From Jimgerdemannia flammicorona (Eukaryota; Mucoromycota; Endogonomycetes; Endogonales; Endogonaceae), in contig RBNI01000316.1 of NCBI GenBank assembly GCA_003990745.1, positions 1 to 33,784 on the forward strand: DNA of 33,784 bases, in the 5' to 3' direction. The first letter of the stretch is position 1, and each line of letters opens with the position of its first letter. Of this stretch, positions 10,219 to 19,335 are shown piece by piece. The position numbers were made by a program, and so were the translations under genes. The notes beneath the pieces are model-generated. The model was not told where the DNA came from, searched no databases, and was given only the letters and a program-made list of their open reading frames with translations.

Positions 10219-11826
10219 TATCATATAGTGGTTACTGAGTCCTTCAAATATGCCAGATTCTCTTCAAGATATATCTCTTAGACTAACTCAAGTTTGTTAT
10301 AAGCAAGTTCTTATTGGAGTGCCTTCCCAAGGTCTTATAGTCCTCAAACTTCTTATCTTTAAACTATCTTGTTATCTCTTAGATTGCTTGCAAGAGATTG
10401 TGTATAAGTGAATCAGAATTAACTGACTTTATTTTAGAGGAAATAAGAGGGGTATTTATACAAAATATAATTCAATAGTTGCTAAGATATAAAGCTAAAT
10501 ATAAATTCCAATAACTAAAATAAAATGCCAGAACAGGAAAAACTGCTAAGTTTCAGAGTCAGCACTGATGGTTGTATAGGTTCAGGATGCTAGTATAATT
10601 TCAGTAGTATAGGAAAATGGTACTGGAATAATTCAGTATTATCTCAGAATACCAGTACTGGTATTATTTGGTATTACATCAGAATGCTGGTGCTGGCATT
10701 ATTTGGTATCACTAAAGAACTTTAGAGCAGAATGTTCAAGACCATAGAGGCTTCATCCTTATTAGAGGTCAGGATATCTTTGAAGGAGATGAGGTCTGCA
10801 AATGTCTCATCTGTCTCATTGTCATTATTGTATAGTTGTATGTTTTGTATACTTCATGTATATTGCACATCTTGCATATGTTGCATAGGATGATGTCATT
10901 GCCAATAACATCATCATGTTTGGTGGTGATGAAAAGGAGATCTGGAGCTCTCCAGTCTATGAGGTTCTCTTCTATAAAATAGAGAACAAATGTGGGATCT
11001 TGAGGAGATCTGACCTGGATACTTGGGCCTTAGAATACTGAGATCAATCCTTACAGGAATTGGTCTGAGTTGTCCTGTAGGATGGGGTACCAGAAGTCTT
11101 CTACTTTATCACTATTGAGGGTGATGGTGGACTGGGCTTCTGTAGCCACTCTGGCTTCTAGTGCATCAATATGGTGGGCTGACAGATCTCTGAAATCTGA
11201 GACTCTAACATACTTCAAGTTAGAGATCAACTATAGTATATGCCTGAAGATCTGATGGATCTTCTTAGCTATCCTTATTTCACATATATTCATGGGAGTG
11301 GCATCTTGTAGCTCTTGAGTGCTAGCCTGTGGGAACTTCCGGCAGAGGAGGTTTTCTATTTCATACTCCTGCTACATTTGGAGGCATTTGGTAGTAATGG
11401 TGATTCTTGTTTCTATTTCATAGTAGTAGAGGATATAGTGATAAGGGTCACCAGTATCCAGATTGATACTAGGAGTTCTTCTTGAGTGAGTCCTTATGGC
11501 TCTTCTGATGTCTTGGAACATTCTTTCTTCAACTGAGATACCTTGGTGATTCCTTGACCTTGAGGTTTGGTGAGTAGTAGGCATTTTATTTATGGTAAGT
11601 CTTTGAGCTATTTTGGAATTAGTGGGTCTTGTTGGTTACTACTACTGTGGTTCCTTGATCTTTCTTTTATATTCCTTAAGACATCTGAACTGTGATCACA
11701 ATGACTTACAGTTGGTCATCATTACTTATCTCATATACCATATGATCTTTTTATACTCTGATCTAATAGCTTATAAGGAAAGGCTGTCTTCTGTGCTAAT
11801 ATCATCATTCTAGGGTCACTACTACA
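10219..11826 (-). repeat. 3' LTR of element A (1608 bp)
   Basis: Aligned on the plus strand, its start (tatcatatagtggttactgag) matches the other LTR at 17520 (tgtcacgtagtagtcactgag), and its end (gggtcactactaca) matches the other LTR ending at 30789. The ends form a short imperfect inverted repeat (TGT...GTAGTAGT / actactaca), with the terminal TG decayed to TA here. Read on the minus strand it has TATAAATA followed by AATAAA near 10435-10475. It is unusually long and carries an internal sense ORF, listed next. Confidence 0.88.
10722..11584 (-). pseudogene. ORF inside the 3' LTR of element A, unknown function
   Basis: A sense-strand frame of about 287 codons starts at ATG 11584, 243 nt into the LTR, and ends at the TAA at 10722-10724. 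It begins MPTTHQTSRSRNHQGISVEE and contains ERMFQDIRRAIRTHSRRTP, a hydrophilic middle (DLSAHHIDALEARVATEA) and FVLYFIEENLIDWRAPDL. This copy has stops at 11372 and later sites and a 2-nt frameshift near 10830. The copy in the other LTR (28443-30547) keeps the same frame but has Trp (TGG) where this one has TAG at 11372-11374, and has its own stops elsewhere. The parental LTR was therefore probably open throughout. I recognise no gag, protease or regulatory family. It is separate from gag, which starts downstream of the PBS. Confidence 0.6.
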
Positions 11827-11842
11827 TCTTCCTCCTGAATAA
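11827..11842 (-). promoter_or_regulatory. Polypurine tract of element A
   Basis: On the minus strand the bases before the 3' LTR read aggaggaaga followed by tg. This purine run directly abutting the LTR is the expected primer site for plus-strand DNA synthesis. Confidence 0.7.
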
Positions 11843-12150
11843 GAATCTTCTTGAGCATCCTTATTCATTAGTCCAGTCCTGAAAAATTTGCTGATCCCAT
11901 AACCTCTGGCAAGGGGTCAAAAAGTGGTATTTATAGGCTGGTATCTTCCCTATATATTTTGGCATGATGGTGAAGAGTCACTCCCTTCATATAGAGCAAG
12001 GGTCTGATTTTGGTCTTAACTAATCAGTTGATGGTTTGAACTCCTCTGGCTTTGAAAGTCTCACAGATGAGTAGTTGCTAGTGCCATATACCTTAGATAA
12101 TGATCCAGACAGATAGCCTGCTGGTCATAGGACATGCTGTTATGTTTGTG
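11843..12150 (-). other. 3' tail of element A pol, decayed
   Basis: This lies between the integrase GPF region and the polypurine tract. On the minus strand, frames such as MMTACKVLVHKHNSMSYDQQ continue after the integrase C-terminus with scattered stops. It resembles a pol C-terminal extension. The segment MTACEVL... after the chromodomain of element C is similar in wording and position. No domain is recognised. Confidence 0.45.
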
Positions 12151-13330
12151 GACTAGAACCTTACAGGCAGTCATCATGTTTTGCTTCTCTTATATAGGTT
12201 TGTGGTACTTCTTGAGTCTGTTCCTATGTATTATGGTAGGCAGTATGGTCTCTGAGATTTTTCTAAGCCAGAAGGTAGTTCCCTTGATATCTTGCATATA
12301 GAAGGGTCCTTCCCATTTGGGCTCCAGTTTTTGTGACCATGAGGCTTCTACTATATTTCAATATAGTAGAATCTTTTCTCCAATTTGGATGAGTTCTAGG
12401 GTCTTGTGATTCTTTTCTACATTCTTTCTTATCAGCGCTTATGACTTGATGATGTAATCTTCAGTCTTCTTTCTGATTTGGTGTAGTCTCCGGATTTCTA
12501 CATCAACCTGTCTCTAAGTTAGATCTAGATTTGTGGCTGAGGTTCCATCAGAATCTTCTTTTTCAAAGAGCAGTTCCCTTGGAGTAAAGTGTGTGCTCTG
12601 TGATCATATATCTCATAGGACAGAGAGGGCAGTTAGGAGATAATTATCCCAATTCTCATATGTCTCTGATATCTTCGCCAGAATGTTCTTGAGGGTCTTA
12701 TTGGTTCTCTCTGTCTGTCCATTTCCTTGAGGGTGGTATACAGTGGTCTTAATGTACTGGATCTTATATTTCTAATATATTATCTCATGGAATCCATTGA
12801 CAAATTCTGTGCTATGGTCTGTTGTGATTTGCTTTGATGTCTTATAGTGGCAGATGATTTCTCAGTACAGAAAGTCAGCTATAGAGAGGGTATTGGCTTC
12901 TTGTAATGCTTCTGCTTCTATCCATTTAGTGAAGAGATCTATAATAACTATAATATAGCAGTTTCCTGATAGTGTTACTGGTAGTAGCCCAATAATAATC
13001 ATTGCAATGTGGTAGAAGGAGATAGGCTCAATTCTTGATGACTCAGGTGCCTGGTCTTGCTGATCTTGTTTCTGTTTTTGGTACTTGTCATACCCTTTGA
13101 CAAATTGACATAAGTCTTCTTCCATCTTGGGCTATCATATAGTTCTTCTTGCTTTATCATATATATTGATTTCTCCTAGGTATACTTGCTCATATACTTC
13201 CATCATTACTTGATACTTCTTGTATTTGGGTATTACTAGCTTTCCTCCTTTTCTGAATATAGTGCTGTCTTGTTCAAACTGTTTCTAAGTCTGATTGATG
13301 ATGGTAATTGTCCAGAGTTCAAGGTGGTTA
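12150..13330 (-). pseudogene. Integrase of element A, inactivated
   Basis: This is a retroviral-type integrase that would insert cDNA into the genome. At 13125-12862 the frame reads MEEDLCQFVKGYDKYQKQK: both zinc-binding Cys of the HHCC finger are Tyr (13092-13090 and 13083-13081), each TGY to TAY. The core follows: AMIIIGLLPVT has Ile (12999-12997) where the first catalytic Asp is expected; the second Asp is kept in TTDHSTEF; and the Glu is kept in YHPQGNGQTERTNKT. The C-terminus has the GPY/F module as KWEGPFYMQ (about 12300-12330). No chromodomain is seen. Several in-frame stops are present, and the frame differs from RT-RNase H, so there is an indel between them. Confidence 0.82.
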
Positions 13331-14760
13331 GACATCTTCTGCTACCCAAGATAGCTGATTAATCCATAGTATAGCTTCTTATTCATGATGAATAGTCTTG
13401 ATGGAGGTGTTTTGGGGTATTCTTGAGAGTGCATCAGTATTGGTATTAGTTCTTCCTGAGTGGTGCTTGATAGTACAGTCATACTATTGTAGTCTGTAGA
13501 TCCATCTGGCATATATTCCTTTGGGGTTCAGGGTGTGGAATAGCCAGGCAAGAGCAGAATAGTCTGTTTGAATGGTAAAGTATTTCCTGGCTAGGTAGTA
13601 GTGGAACTTGTCTACTGCCTAAACTACTGCTAAGCATTTGAGCTTGTATGACTTATAGTTCTGTTCTACTTTATAGGTACCTTGGCTTACATAGGAGATG
13701 ACATATTCATATCTATCTGTCTTCTGAGCTAGGACTGCTCTAAGTTCTATAGTACTTGCATCTGTCTGCAGGATGAATTCTAGGTTCCAATCTGGTCTTC
13801 TGAGAATAGGTGCTTAAGTCAACCTGGTCTTGAGTTTATTGAAGGTTTCTTAGCACTCCTTGGTCTATTTGAATTTGGTTTCCTTCTTCAGCAGCTTGTA
13901 GATAGGTACTGCAATGTTGGAATATCCTTTGATGAATCTTCTGTAGTAGCTGGCCAGTCCAAGGAAGACATGGACTTCTGTAGTTATTCTGGATCTTGGG
14001 TAGGCTGCAATAGTCTCAATCTTCATTAGATCTGTATAGATTCTGATCTGATTGATGAGGTGTCCTAGGTAGGCAATTTCTTGAGCTGTAAACTTGTATT
14101 TCTTGGGTTTAATGTAAAGGCTATGCTCCTTGAGCTTCTTGAGGGCTAGCTGTATGTGATTGATATATTCCCATGCAGTATTGCTGAAGATGATTATATC
14201 ATCAATATAGACAAAGAGCCATTTTCCAATCTCATTACTGAAGACTCTGTTCATCATTCACTGGAAACTTGCTGGGACATTGCATATTCTAAATGGCATT
14301 TGCAGGTAGATATAGGTGGTATCAGATATGATGAAGACTGATTTCTCACTGGCATCTTGAGTGAGATCAATCTGATGGAAGCCTGAGAACAGATCCAGAG
14401 TAGTGTAGTATTTGACTTTGCTTCCAAGGGTGGTAAGGATTTCTTAAATATTTAGTAAGGGCTGACTATCCTTCTTGGTGATAGCATTGAGCTTCCTGTA
14501 GTCAATACAGAGTCTTAGTGCAAACTCTCCAGGCTTGCTTCCTTTCTTTGGAGCAAGAACAATGGGTAAAGCCCAGGGACTGATAGCTTGCTTGATGATT
14601 CTGGCTTCTTCTATTTCCTTGAGTTCTGCTCACAGTCATTCTCTGTAGGCAGGTGGTATGGGTCTGGCTTTCTGGTAGATGGGCTTGGTATTACTAGTAT
14701 TAACTTCATGATAATACTTAGGTTCTTGATTGTGGATATCCCTGAGGTCTGTAGCAAGTA
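13330..14760 (-). pseudogene. Reverse transcriptase-RNase H of element A
   Basis: Reading on the minus strand, the fingers give RLCIDYRKLNAITKKD (about 14480-14530). The palm gives TTLDLFSGFHQIDL, MPFRICNVPASFQ, and the catalytic YIDD box at 14198-14209 inside FVYIDDIIIFSNT. GLASYYRRFIKGYSN marks the thumb and tether. RNase H follows with ILQTDASTIELRAVLAQ, a KLKCLAVV segment and IQTDYSALAWLF (about 13520-13800). The two YIDD aspartates are intact. Stops at Gln and Trp positions (for example before MMNRVF) break the frame into pieces, the longest being 14257-13865. RT-RNase H shares a frame with the upstream protease and dUTPase, so these were one polyprotein. Confidence 0.88.
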
Positions 14761-14879
14761 CTCCTTCATTCTGATACAGGATCTTGAGAAGTTGTTCTTT
14801 CAGGGAAAAGTTTTCTCCAATAGTATATATGTACTTATTCTGGTCCTTGTCTTTCTTATGTTTAAGTTTAGTAATCTTG

Positions 14880-15335
14880 ATGGCAGCATAGGCTCCTCTT
14901 CCAGTAGATCCAAAGCCTTATTCTTCTCTCTTAATCTTGATGAGTTCAATGGCTTCAGTGATCTTAGATTTCTTGATTTCATGGATCAGCATCTGGCCAA
15001 TCCTATCATGCTTCTTGATTTCGAATGGAGTGGTGGGGTTGTGATTCCTGACTATGAGAAAGATCTTACCAGTATAATTAGGGTCAATTACTCCTCCTTT
15101 AACTGAGATTTCACTTTTGGCCAGACTGCTCCTGGTCTTGATGATTCCAGCATGGTTTTCTGGCAGCTTAACTCTAATTCTAGTGCCAAGTAGGGTAGTG
15201 GTCTGTGGTTTGAGGGTAGTATCTTGAATGCTGGCAAGGTCCATTCCTATGGCTCCTTCAGTCTTATATTCTGGGATCTTAGCTTTGGGGTGAAACTTCT
15301 TAACCTTGAGGGTGATGTCTGATTCTTGTTCCTCC
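14880..15335 (-). pseudogene. dUTPase domain of element A pol
   Basis: This is a trimeric-type dUTPase, which hydrolyses dUTP to dUMP and keeps uracil out of new DNA. All five family motifs can be read in one minus-strand frame. Motif I is AIGMDLAS, preceded by KIPEYKTEG (about 15232-15285). Motif II is TRSSLAK (about 15115-15135). Motif III is GGVIDPNYTG with the catalytic Asp (15067-15097). Motif IV is HDRIGQML (about 14988-15012). Motif V is GFGSTG (about 14900-14917). A single stop (TAA, plausibly CAA) just before motif V ends the 108-codon piece 15244-14918. The domain sits between protease and RT in the pol frame, unlike lentiviruses (RNase H to integrase) and betaretroviruses (before protease). 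Motif residues look retained, so only the stop and its context disable it. Confidence 0.85.
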
Positions 15336-15451
15336 TCATTGTCACTATCAGCCTGAAGCTTGGAGGGCTGGTCATCTTCTTCAGCTTTCCTTTTTGCTTT
15401 AGCAGCTTCTTACTTGTGTTTCTGTTAGTGGATTTTCCTGACTTCACTGAT

Positions 15452-15508
15452 ACAGAACCAGCAGTCATTCAGGTGTTCAGAGCAGTACATTCTAGTACTA
15501 TGGGGGCA
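15452..15508 (-). other. Cys/His cluster between protease and dUTPase, element A
   Basis: In the pol frame the segment CPHSTRMYCSEHLNDCWFC has the spacing C-x7-C-x2-H-x3-C-x2-C, a plausible zinc-binding arrangement. It follows a basic and acidic linker (KNKNKNK) and precedes the dUTPase. It is not the gag zinc knuckle, which is at 16597-16638. Element B has similar Cys/His clusters in the same interval. Zinc binding is inferred from spacing alone. Confidence 0.5.
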
Positions 15509-15599
15509 TCTTCTTTGTGGGACATAGCTATCAATAATCTTATTGTACCACTGCTTATCTGTGAGCTTGGGTGTCTTGTTCTTGTTCTTATTCTTGTTC

Positions 15600-16392
15600 A
15601 CTGAGTGTATGAAGACCTCTGTGTCCTCTTTATCTTCTTTCTCCATGTCTGGTAGAACTTCTTTGTGGACATTGATAGAGACTTGTACCTTTCTTCCTCT
15701 ATAGTTGATCTGCATCTTCTGGACATTGAGATCAATGATAGCCTTGGTCTTATGAAGCCATTAGTTGCCAATAAGAATGTCATAGTTGGTGGTGCTTGTA
15801 ACAATTATGTCCACTGGGATGGTAGCTCCTCCTATCTTGATGGGGACTTCTCAGATTTTGCCAAGAAGAGTAGCTCATATACTATTTGCTATAACATAGA
15901 CCATCTTAGTGGACTCTTCAATGTCCTAGCCTAGGTGGTCAATTGTCTTCTTGCTCATGAGGTATCCTCCAGCACTGGTATCAATGATGGCATCAAAGAT
16001 ACAGTCTTCAATCTGACATGGGGTATAGGCTGATGTCTTGCACTGGTCTTTGGATTCTTTACCTGAGTTTTCAGATTCTTCCTATACATTGTGAGCTTCT
16101 ACAATCTTATATTCTTAATTCTTAGTAGTAGTTGCAAGTCCTACTCTCAACTGCTGTCTGAAGGCAGAGACTTTAGCTAGTTATCCAAAAGTAGCATTGA
16201 TCTTCTATTTCTTGAGATTCTTATAGATATCATACTGGTAGACCTTGGTCTTGTGCAGCTTCTGTTCCTTTTTGCTCTTGCTTTCTTCTAAGACTAGAGT
16301 AGTGCCTTCAATGATTTGGTAGGTAGCTTCATCTAACTCCATGTCTTGATCAATCTCCTCAGGTTGAGTCTTGCTTTGAATAGTGACAGTTG
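15600..16392 (-). pseudogene. Aspartic protease region of element A
   Basis: This is a retropepsin-like domain that would cleave the polyprotein. On the minus strand the active-site region reads FDAIIDTSAGGYLMS, with the catalytic Asp at 15982-15980. The Gly of the usual Asp-Thr/Ser-Gly triad is Ser (AGT, one transition from GGT), which should inactivate it. The later NYDILIGN..WLHKTKAIIDL block and NYRGRKVQVSI match the flap-to-C-terminal half of gypsy proteases. Stops are at Gln/Trp-type positions. The frame equals that of dUTPase and RT and is offset -1 from gag. The preceding linker (ELDEATYQIIEGTTLVLEE) joins it to gag. Confidence 0.75.
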
Positions 16393-17463
16393 GGGTCTTC
16401 CAACTGGCTTGCTGTTGCTCTTCTTATCATAGGGCTTGGACCAGGTTCTGGTACCTTCAGTAGTAGAGTAGAATTCAAGCCCCTTGTAGTATTCTTCATC
16501 ATCAGTATCACCAATCTCCTCAATGACTACTGCATTTGTTTGTTCTCTGGTTCTGCTAGCATTACTTAGTTGGGCTTTGCATCTTATTTCAGTTATGCAA
16601 TTTTTTGAATAGTGGCCTTCTTCTCCACATCTGAAGCATATGATATTGTATTCTTCTGTAGCAGCTGCAAATCTCTGCACTGGTCTCCTGTTGGCACTTT
16701 GGACTTTTCTAACAACATCACCAAGATATGGAGTCATCTCAGCAAACTGCTTGGTGAGTTCCTCCATTGGGTCAGCTTTGGTTGCCTTGGGAGTAGGTGG
16801 GGTTGGTTGTCTGTTTACAACTATGGTAAGTATGATACTAGTTGGCTTTGATGGCTCCATCTTAATGCCAGTTATTTTTTCTATTGAGTGTTCGGCAGGA
16901 TGTCTGGCAGTCCAATATCTCTATGCAAAGACCACTTTCTGATCAAGGATCAGTGTAGCTGGGGTAGACCAGATTGCTAAGACAATTTCAGGGTGAACTC
17001 CTTTGAGAAAGGTTGAATCCACTATTTGTTCCTTGAGGGCATCATCATAGCCAGCCAAGACAATCTGGTGGCAGATTCAAGTATAGAATGAGTTGGGATC
17101 TTTACTAAGTCTCTAGCAGATAGTATTGAGTTGATTCTTGAGAGCTTGCTTGATCTCTTCAGTATAGTATGTTGTTCTGAGGAAGGCCTTTATATTGGCA
17201 AGTTTGACTGCACCATTATCAGTAATAGTAGCTATATTGAACTTATCTCTGGCAGGTCCTCTGAGGCTGACTGGTAGAAGGGCCAATTGTGCATCCACAC
17301 CAAGGGCTTGTATGGTGGCAAATTATTCAAAGTCTTCAATAAAGGTCAGGATTGACTCTTTAGTAGTATATCTATAGAATGTGGGGGGGTGTATTTCTAT
17401 CTTGTCTTGAATTCTTGCAGAGATGACTCTTGTAGTCAGGATAGTTGTTTAGGGGTTGTTCAT
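16333..17463 (-). pseudogene. Gag of element A with CCHC zinc knuckle
   Basis: This is the capsid/nucleocapsid precursor. An ATG at 17463 follows the PBS by about 40 nt and is in frame with all later gag pieces. A TAA occurs at codon 5, with further stops before 16860. The capsid-like middle reads LALLPVSLRGPARDKF (about 17240-17290) and AFLRTTYYTEEIKQALKNQL, typical of the retrotransposon gag fold. The last 175 codons (16860-16333) are open and carry the zinc knuckle CFRCGEEGHYSKNC at 16597-16638, then KPVGRP (16393-16410), a motif also found after the zinc knuckle of element B. After about 16390 the reading passes to the pol frame. Confidence 0.85.
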
Positions 17464-17493
17464 TTTTCAGCTTGAAAGTGAGGGATTCATCTT

Positions 17494-17516
17494 GAATCAC
17501 CAGCCAATGGGTACCA
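17494..17516 (-). promoter_or_regulatory. Primer-binding site of element A
   Basis: Two bases inside the 5' LTR end, the minus strand reads TGGTACCCATTGGCTGG. A TGG start directly inside the 5' LTR is the normal mark of a tRNA primer site. The tRNA is not identified, and the site may itself be mutated. Confidence 0.6.
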
Positions 17517-17519
17517 AGT

Positions 17520-17880
17520 TGTCACGTAGTAGTCACTGAGTCCTTCAAATATACCAGATTCTCTTCAAGATGTATCTCTTAGACTAATTCAAGTTTGTTA
17601 TAAGCAAGTTCTTATTGGAGTACCTTCCCAAAGTCTTATAGTCCTCAAACTTCTTATCTTTAAACTGTCTTGTTATCTCTTAGATTACTTACAAGATATT
17701 ATATGTAAGTGAACCAGAACTGGCTGACTTTATTTCAGAGAAAATAAGAGAGGTACATATTTATACAAAATATAATTTAATGGTTGCTAAGATATAAAGC
17801 TAAATATAAATTCTAATAACTAAAATAAAATGCCAGGACAGGAAAAACTGCTAAGTTCCAGAGTTGGTACTGATAGTTAT
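17520..17880 (-). repeat. 5' LTR of element A, segment 1
   Basis: This is the inner part of the 5' LTR (its 3' end on the minus strand). It aligns base by base with 10219-10573 until 'gatagttat', where element B begins. It contains the LTR TATAAAT/AATAAA core on the minus strand near 17735-17775. The alignment resumes at 28293. Confidence 0.88.
17877..17880. repeat. Target-site duplication of element B, left
   Basis: TTAT here and TTAT at 28293-28296 flank element B. Removing B and one copy restores 'gatagttatatagg', which aligns with 'gatggttgtatagg' in the other A LTR near 10570, so the duplication is 4 bp. Confidence 0.85.
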
Positions 17881-17996
17881 TGTGACAAATCAAAACGTAT
17901 CACCTGAATTATATCTTAACCAGATGACGTGAACAATTAGGCAAGATGACATGAACACACAGCATAGTAACCAGCAACCATTGCTGCAGAAAACTG

Positions 17997-18004
17997 TATA
18001 AATA
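17997..18004 (+). promoter_or_regulatory. TATA-like box 1 in B LTR
   Basis: TATAAATA lies 33 bp before the dyad array. It is conserved in the 3' LTR at 26997-27004. Either this or the box at 18165 could set the transcription start. Confidence 0.5.
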
Positions 18005-18036
18005 GCCAGAGATACCAGAAAGGGTCTGTTTACCTG

Positions 18037-18108
18037 TACAGGCTCTGTATACCATACAGACTCTGTACACTGTACAGGTCCTGTACACCGTACAGACTCT
18101 GTACACCT
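18037..18108. repeat. Four 18-bp tandem dyad units, 5' LTR of B
   Basis: Units start at 18037, 18055, 18073 and 18091. Each contains the perfect dyad TACAG-N3-CTGTA followed by 5 bases; the centres are GCT, ACT, GTC and ACT. The regular phase and strict dyads suggest repeated protein-binding sites or RNA hairpins, depending on which TATA box is used. The 3' LTR has the same array at 27037-27108, partly mutated. This regularity also creates a spurious antisense six-residue repeat protein. Confidence 0.85.
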
Positions 18109-18164
18109 ACCATAAGTAGCAGATCTATAGTTAGCCACATAGCAACCAGATAGCAACCAACCTG

Positions 18165-18196
18165 TATAAATTACCCCAGAGACAAGAGTGAATAAA
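18165..18196 (+). promoter_or_regulatory. TATA box 2 and AATAAA of B LTR
   Basis: TATAAATT at 18165-18172 is followed by AATAAA at 18191-18196. The same TATAAAT-to-AATAAA arrangement within about 30 nt is seen on the minus strand in both A LTRs and at 1337-1376. It probably marks the U3/R core of these families. Confidence 0.5.
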
Positions 18197-19298
18197 CCTC
18201 AGTCCGAATTGAAGTGCAAATCAAAGAAGCCTCTAAAGATTGAGCAATTGGTCCCCTTATTCCCACTCCAGTCCACTTTCCGATACAAAGCTTGAAGATT
18301 TGCCACCTAAGTTCAAGAAGAACTTTGCCACCTTTTGAAGAAACCTGCTGCTTAAGGAATAAGCTGTGTTATTGGTTCACTTGCCAGATAAGCCTGAAGA
18401 TTTCTGCCTTTCCACCTTTCCACCTTTTCCACTGCCTAAGAGAAAGCTGCCTTGCTTAAGCCAGTTCCTGATGCAACTTCACAGTGATCCATCATGCAAA
18501 CGAAGCCAGTCTTTAATACAACTTTGCCAAGAGACCCTTTCCAAGCTGCCCATTATATTTTCCAAAGAAAACCACGAGTTATTCGCATTCTCAGAAGAAC
18601 CTGTGCCATTCAAGTAGTATTCCTAGTTGAAGCCAATTCAGGAAGAATCTATGCTACATATCTAAGTTATATCCCAGAAGCCCGCCAATTCCAGAGAATC
18701 CATGTCACCTGCCATTTTCAAGTTATTCGCATTCCCAGAAGACCCAAGTATTATTCCTAGAGAGCCCAAGTTACCTGTGACATCCGAGTTATTCATCATT
18801 TCCAGTGAACCTATTACAGAAGAATCCATGCCATACGATTCCCAGTGAGCCAGATCAAGTTATCTACCAAATTATCAGAACATCTGTATAAGGAACCTGC
18901 TGTGCTACACAGAGATCATTGTACCAAAATTATTGTGCTACACAGAGATTGTCGTGCTATACAGAGATCATTGTACCAAGACTATCACCCAGAAATCACA
19001 CACTTTTGGAAACCGCTTGTGCTACATACAAATTTCACCATTCTTAGTTGACCCAAGAAGGAAACCTGTTCACCCACACACAAATTGCCGCTACACCCAG
19101 AGAACCATCCCAATTAGGAAATCAACATACAAATTACTTGCAGATATCTAGCTTTGACTATTATACCACTAAACACCAAGGACCTCAGGAATCATAGAAC
19201 ATTTTGTTGCTTTTTGACAAAGTAACTGGGGGCTCAAGCCAAACTACACTAACCTCCAACCTTGTAATTTGCCTCCATTGAGCCAGGCACGTTACATT

Positions 19299-19316
19299 TG
19301 GGGGCTCAACTGGGAA
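19299..19316 (+). promoter_or_regulatory. Primer-binding site of element B
   Basis: TGGGGGCTCAACTGGGAA starts 2 nt after the 5' LTR. Its first nine bases, TGGGGGCTC, are those of the tRNA-Pro primer site known from gammaretroviruses, so tRNA-Pro is a reasonable but unproven primer. Confidence 0.65.
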
Positions 19317-19335
19317 GATTTCAAAATTAATATAA

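Larger units (their letters stand above)
17881..19296 (+). repeat. 5' LTR of element B (1416 bp)
   Basis: It begins TGTGACAAATC and ends CACGTTACA (TGT...ACA), and is paired with 26881-28292. Ordered features: TATAAATA at 17997, four 18-bp dyad units at 18037-18108, TATAAATT at 18165, AATAAA at 18191, then about 1.1 kb of C/A-rich sequence with internal near-repeats. One of these is 'gtgctacacagagat', which recurs near 18902, 18935 and 18954. No convincing sense ORF is present, unlike the LTR of element A. A second PBS-like sequence sits at 19227-19240. Confidence 0.92.

Noticed and set aside
14588..15106. 172-codon plus-strand ORF
   Set aside because: It overlaps the dUTPase and RT lead of element A on the opposite strand; the minus-strand frame carries the recognisable motifs.
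16380..16420. Programmed -1 frameshift between gag and pol of element A
   Set aside because: The frames are offset by -1, but I found no convincing slippery heptamer with a downstream structure, and indels are common here. It is left open, not claimed.
17909..18106. Antisense ORF with six-residue repeats (VYRVCT type)
   Set aside because: It is the reverse reading of the 18-bp tandem dyads in the B LTR, and the same appears at 26909-27106. The repeat length divisible by three keeps it open.
18037..18108. CRISPR-like array
   Set aside because: Direct tandem units with no variable spacers, inside an LTR of a eukaryotic element.
18366..18760. Short plus-strand ORFs in the B LTR
   Set aside because: The matching part of the other LTR does not keep the same frames well, and no protein-like pattern is seen, unlike the A LTR ORF.
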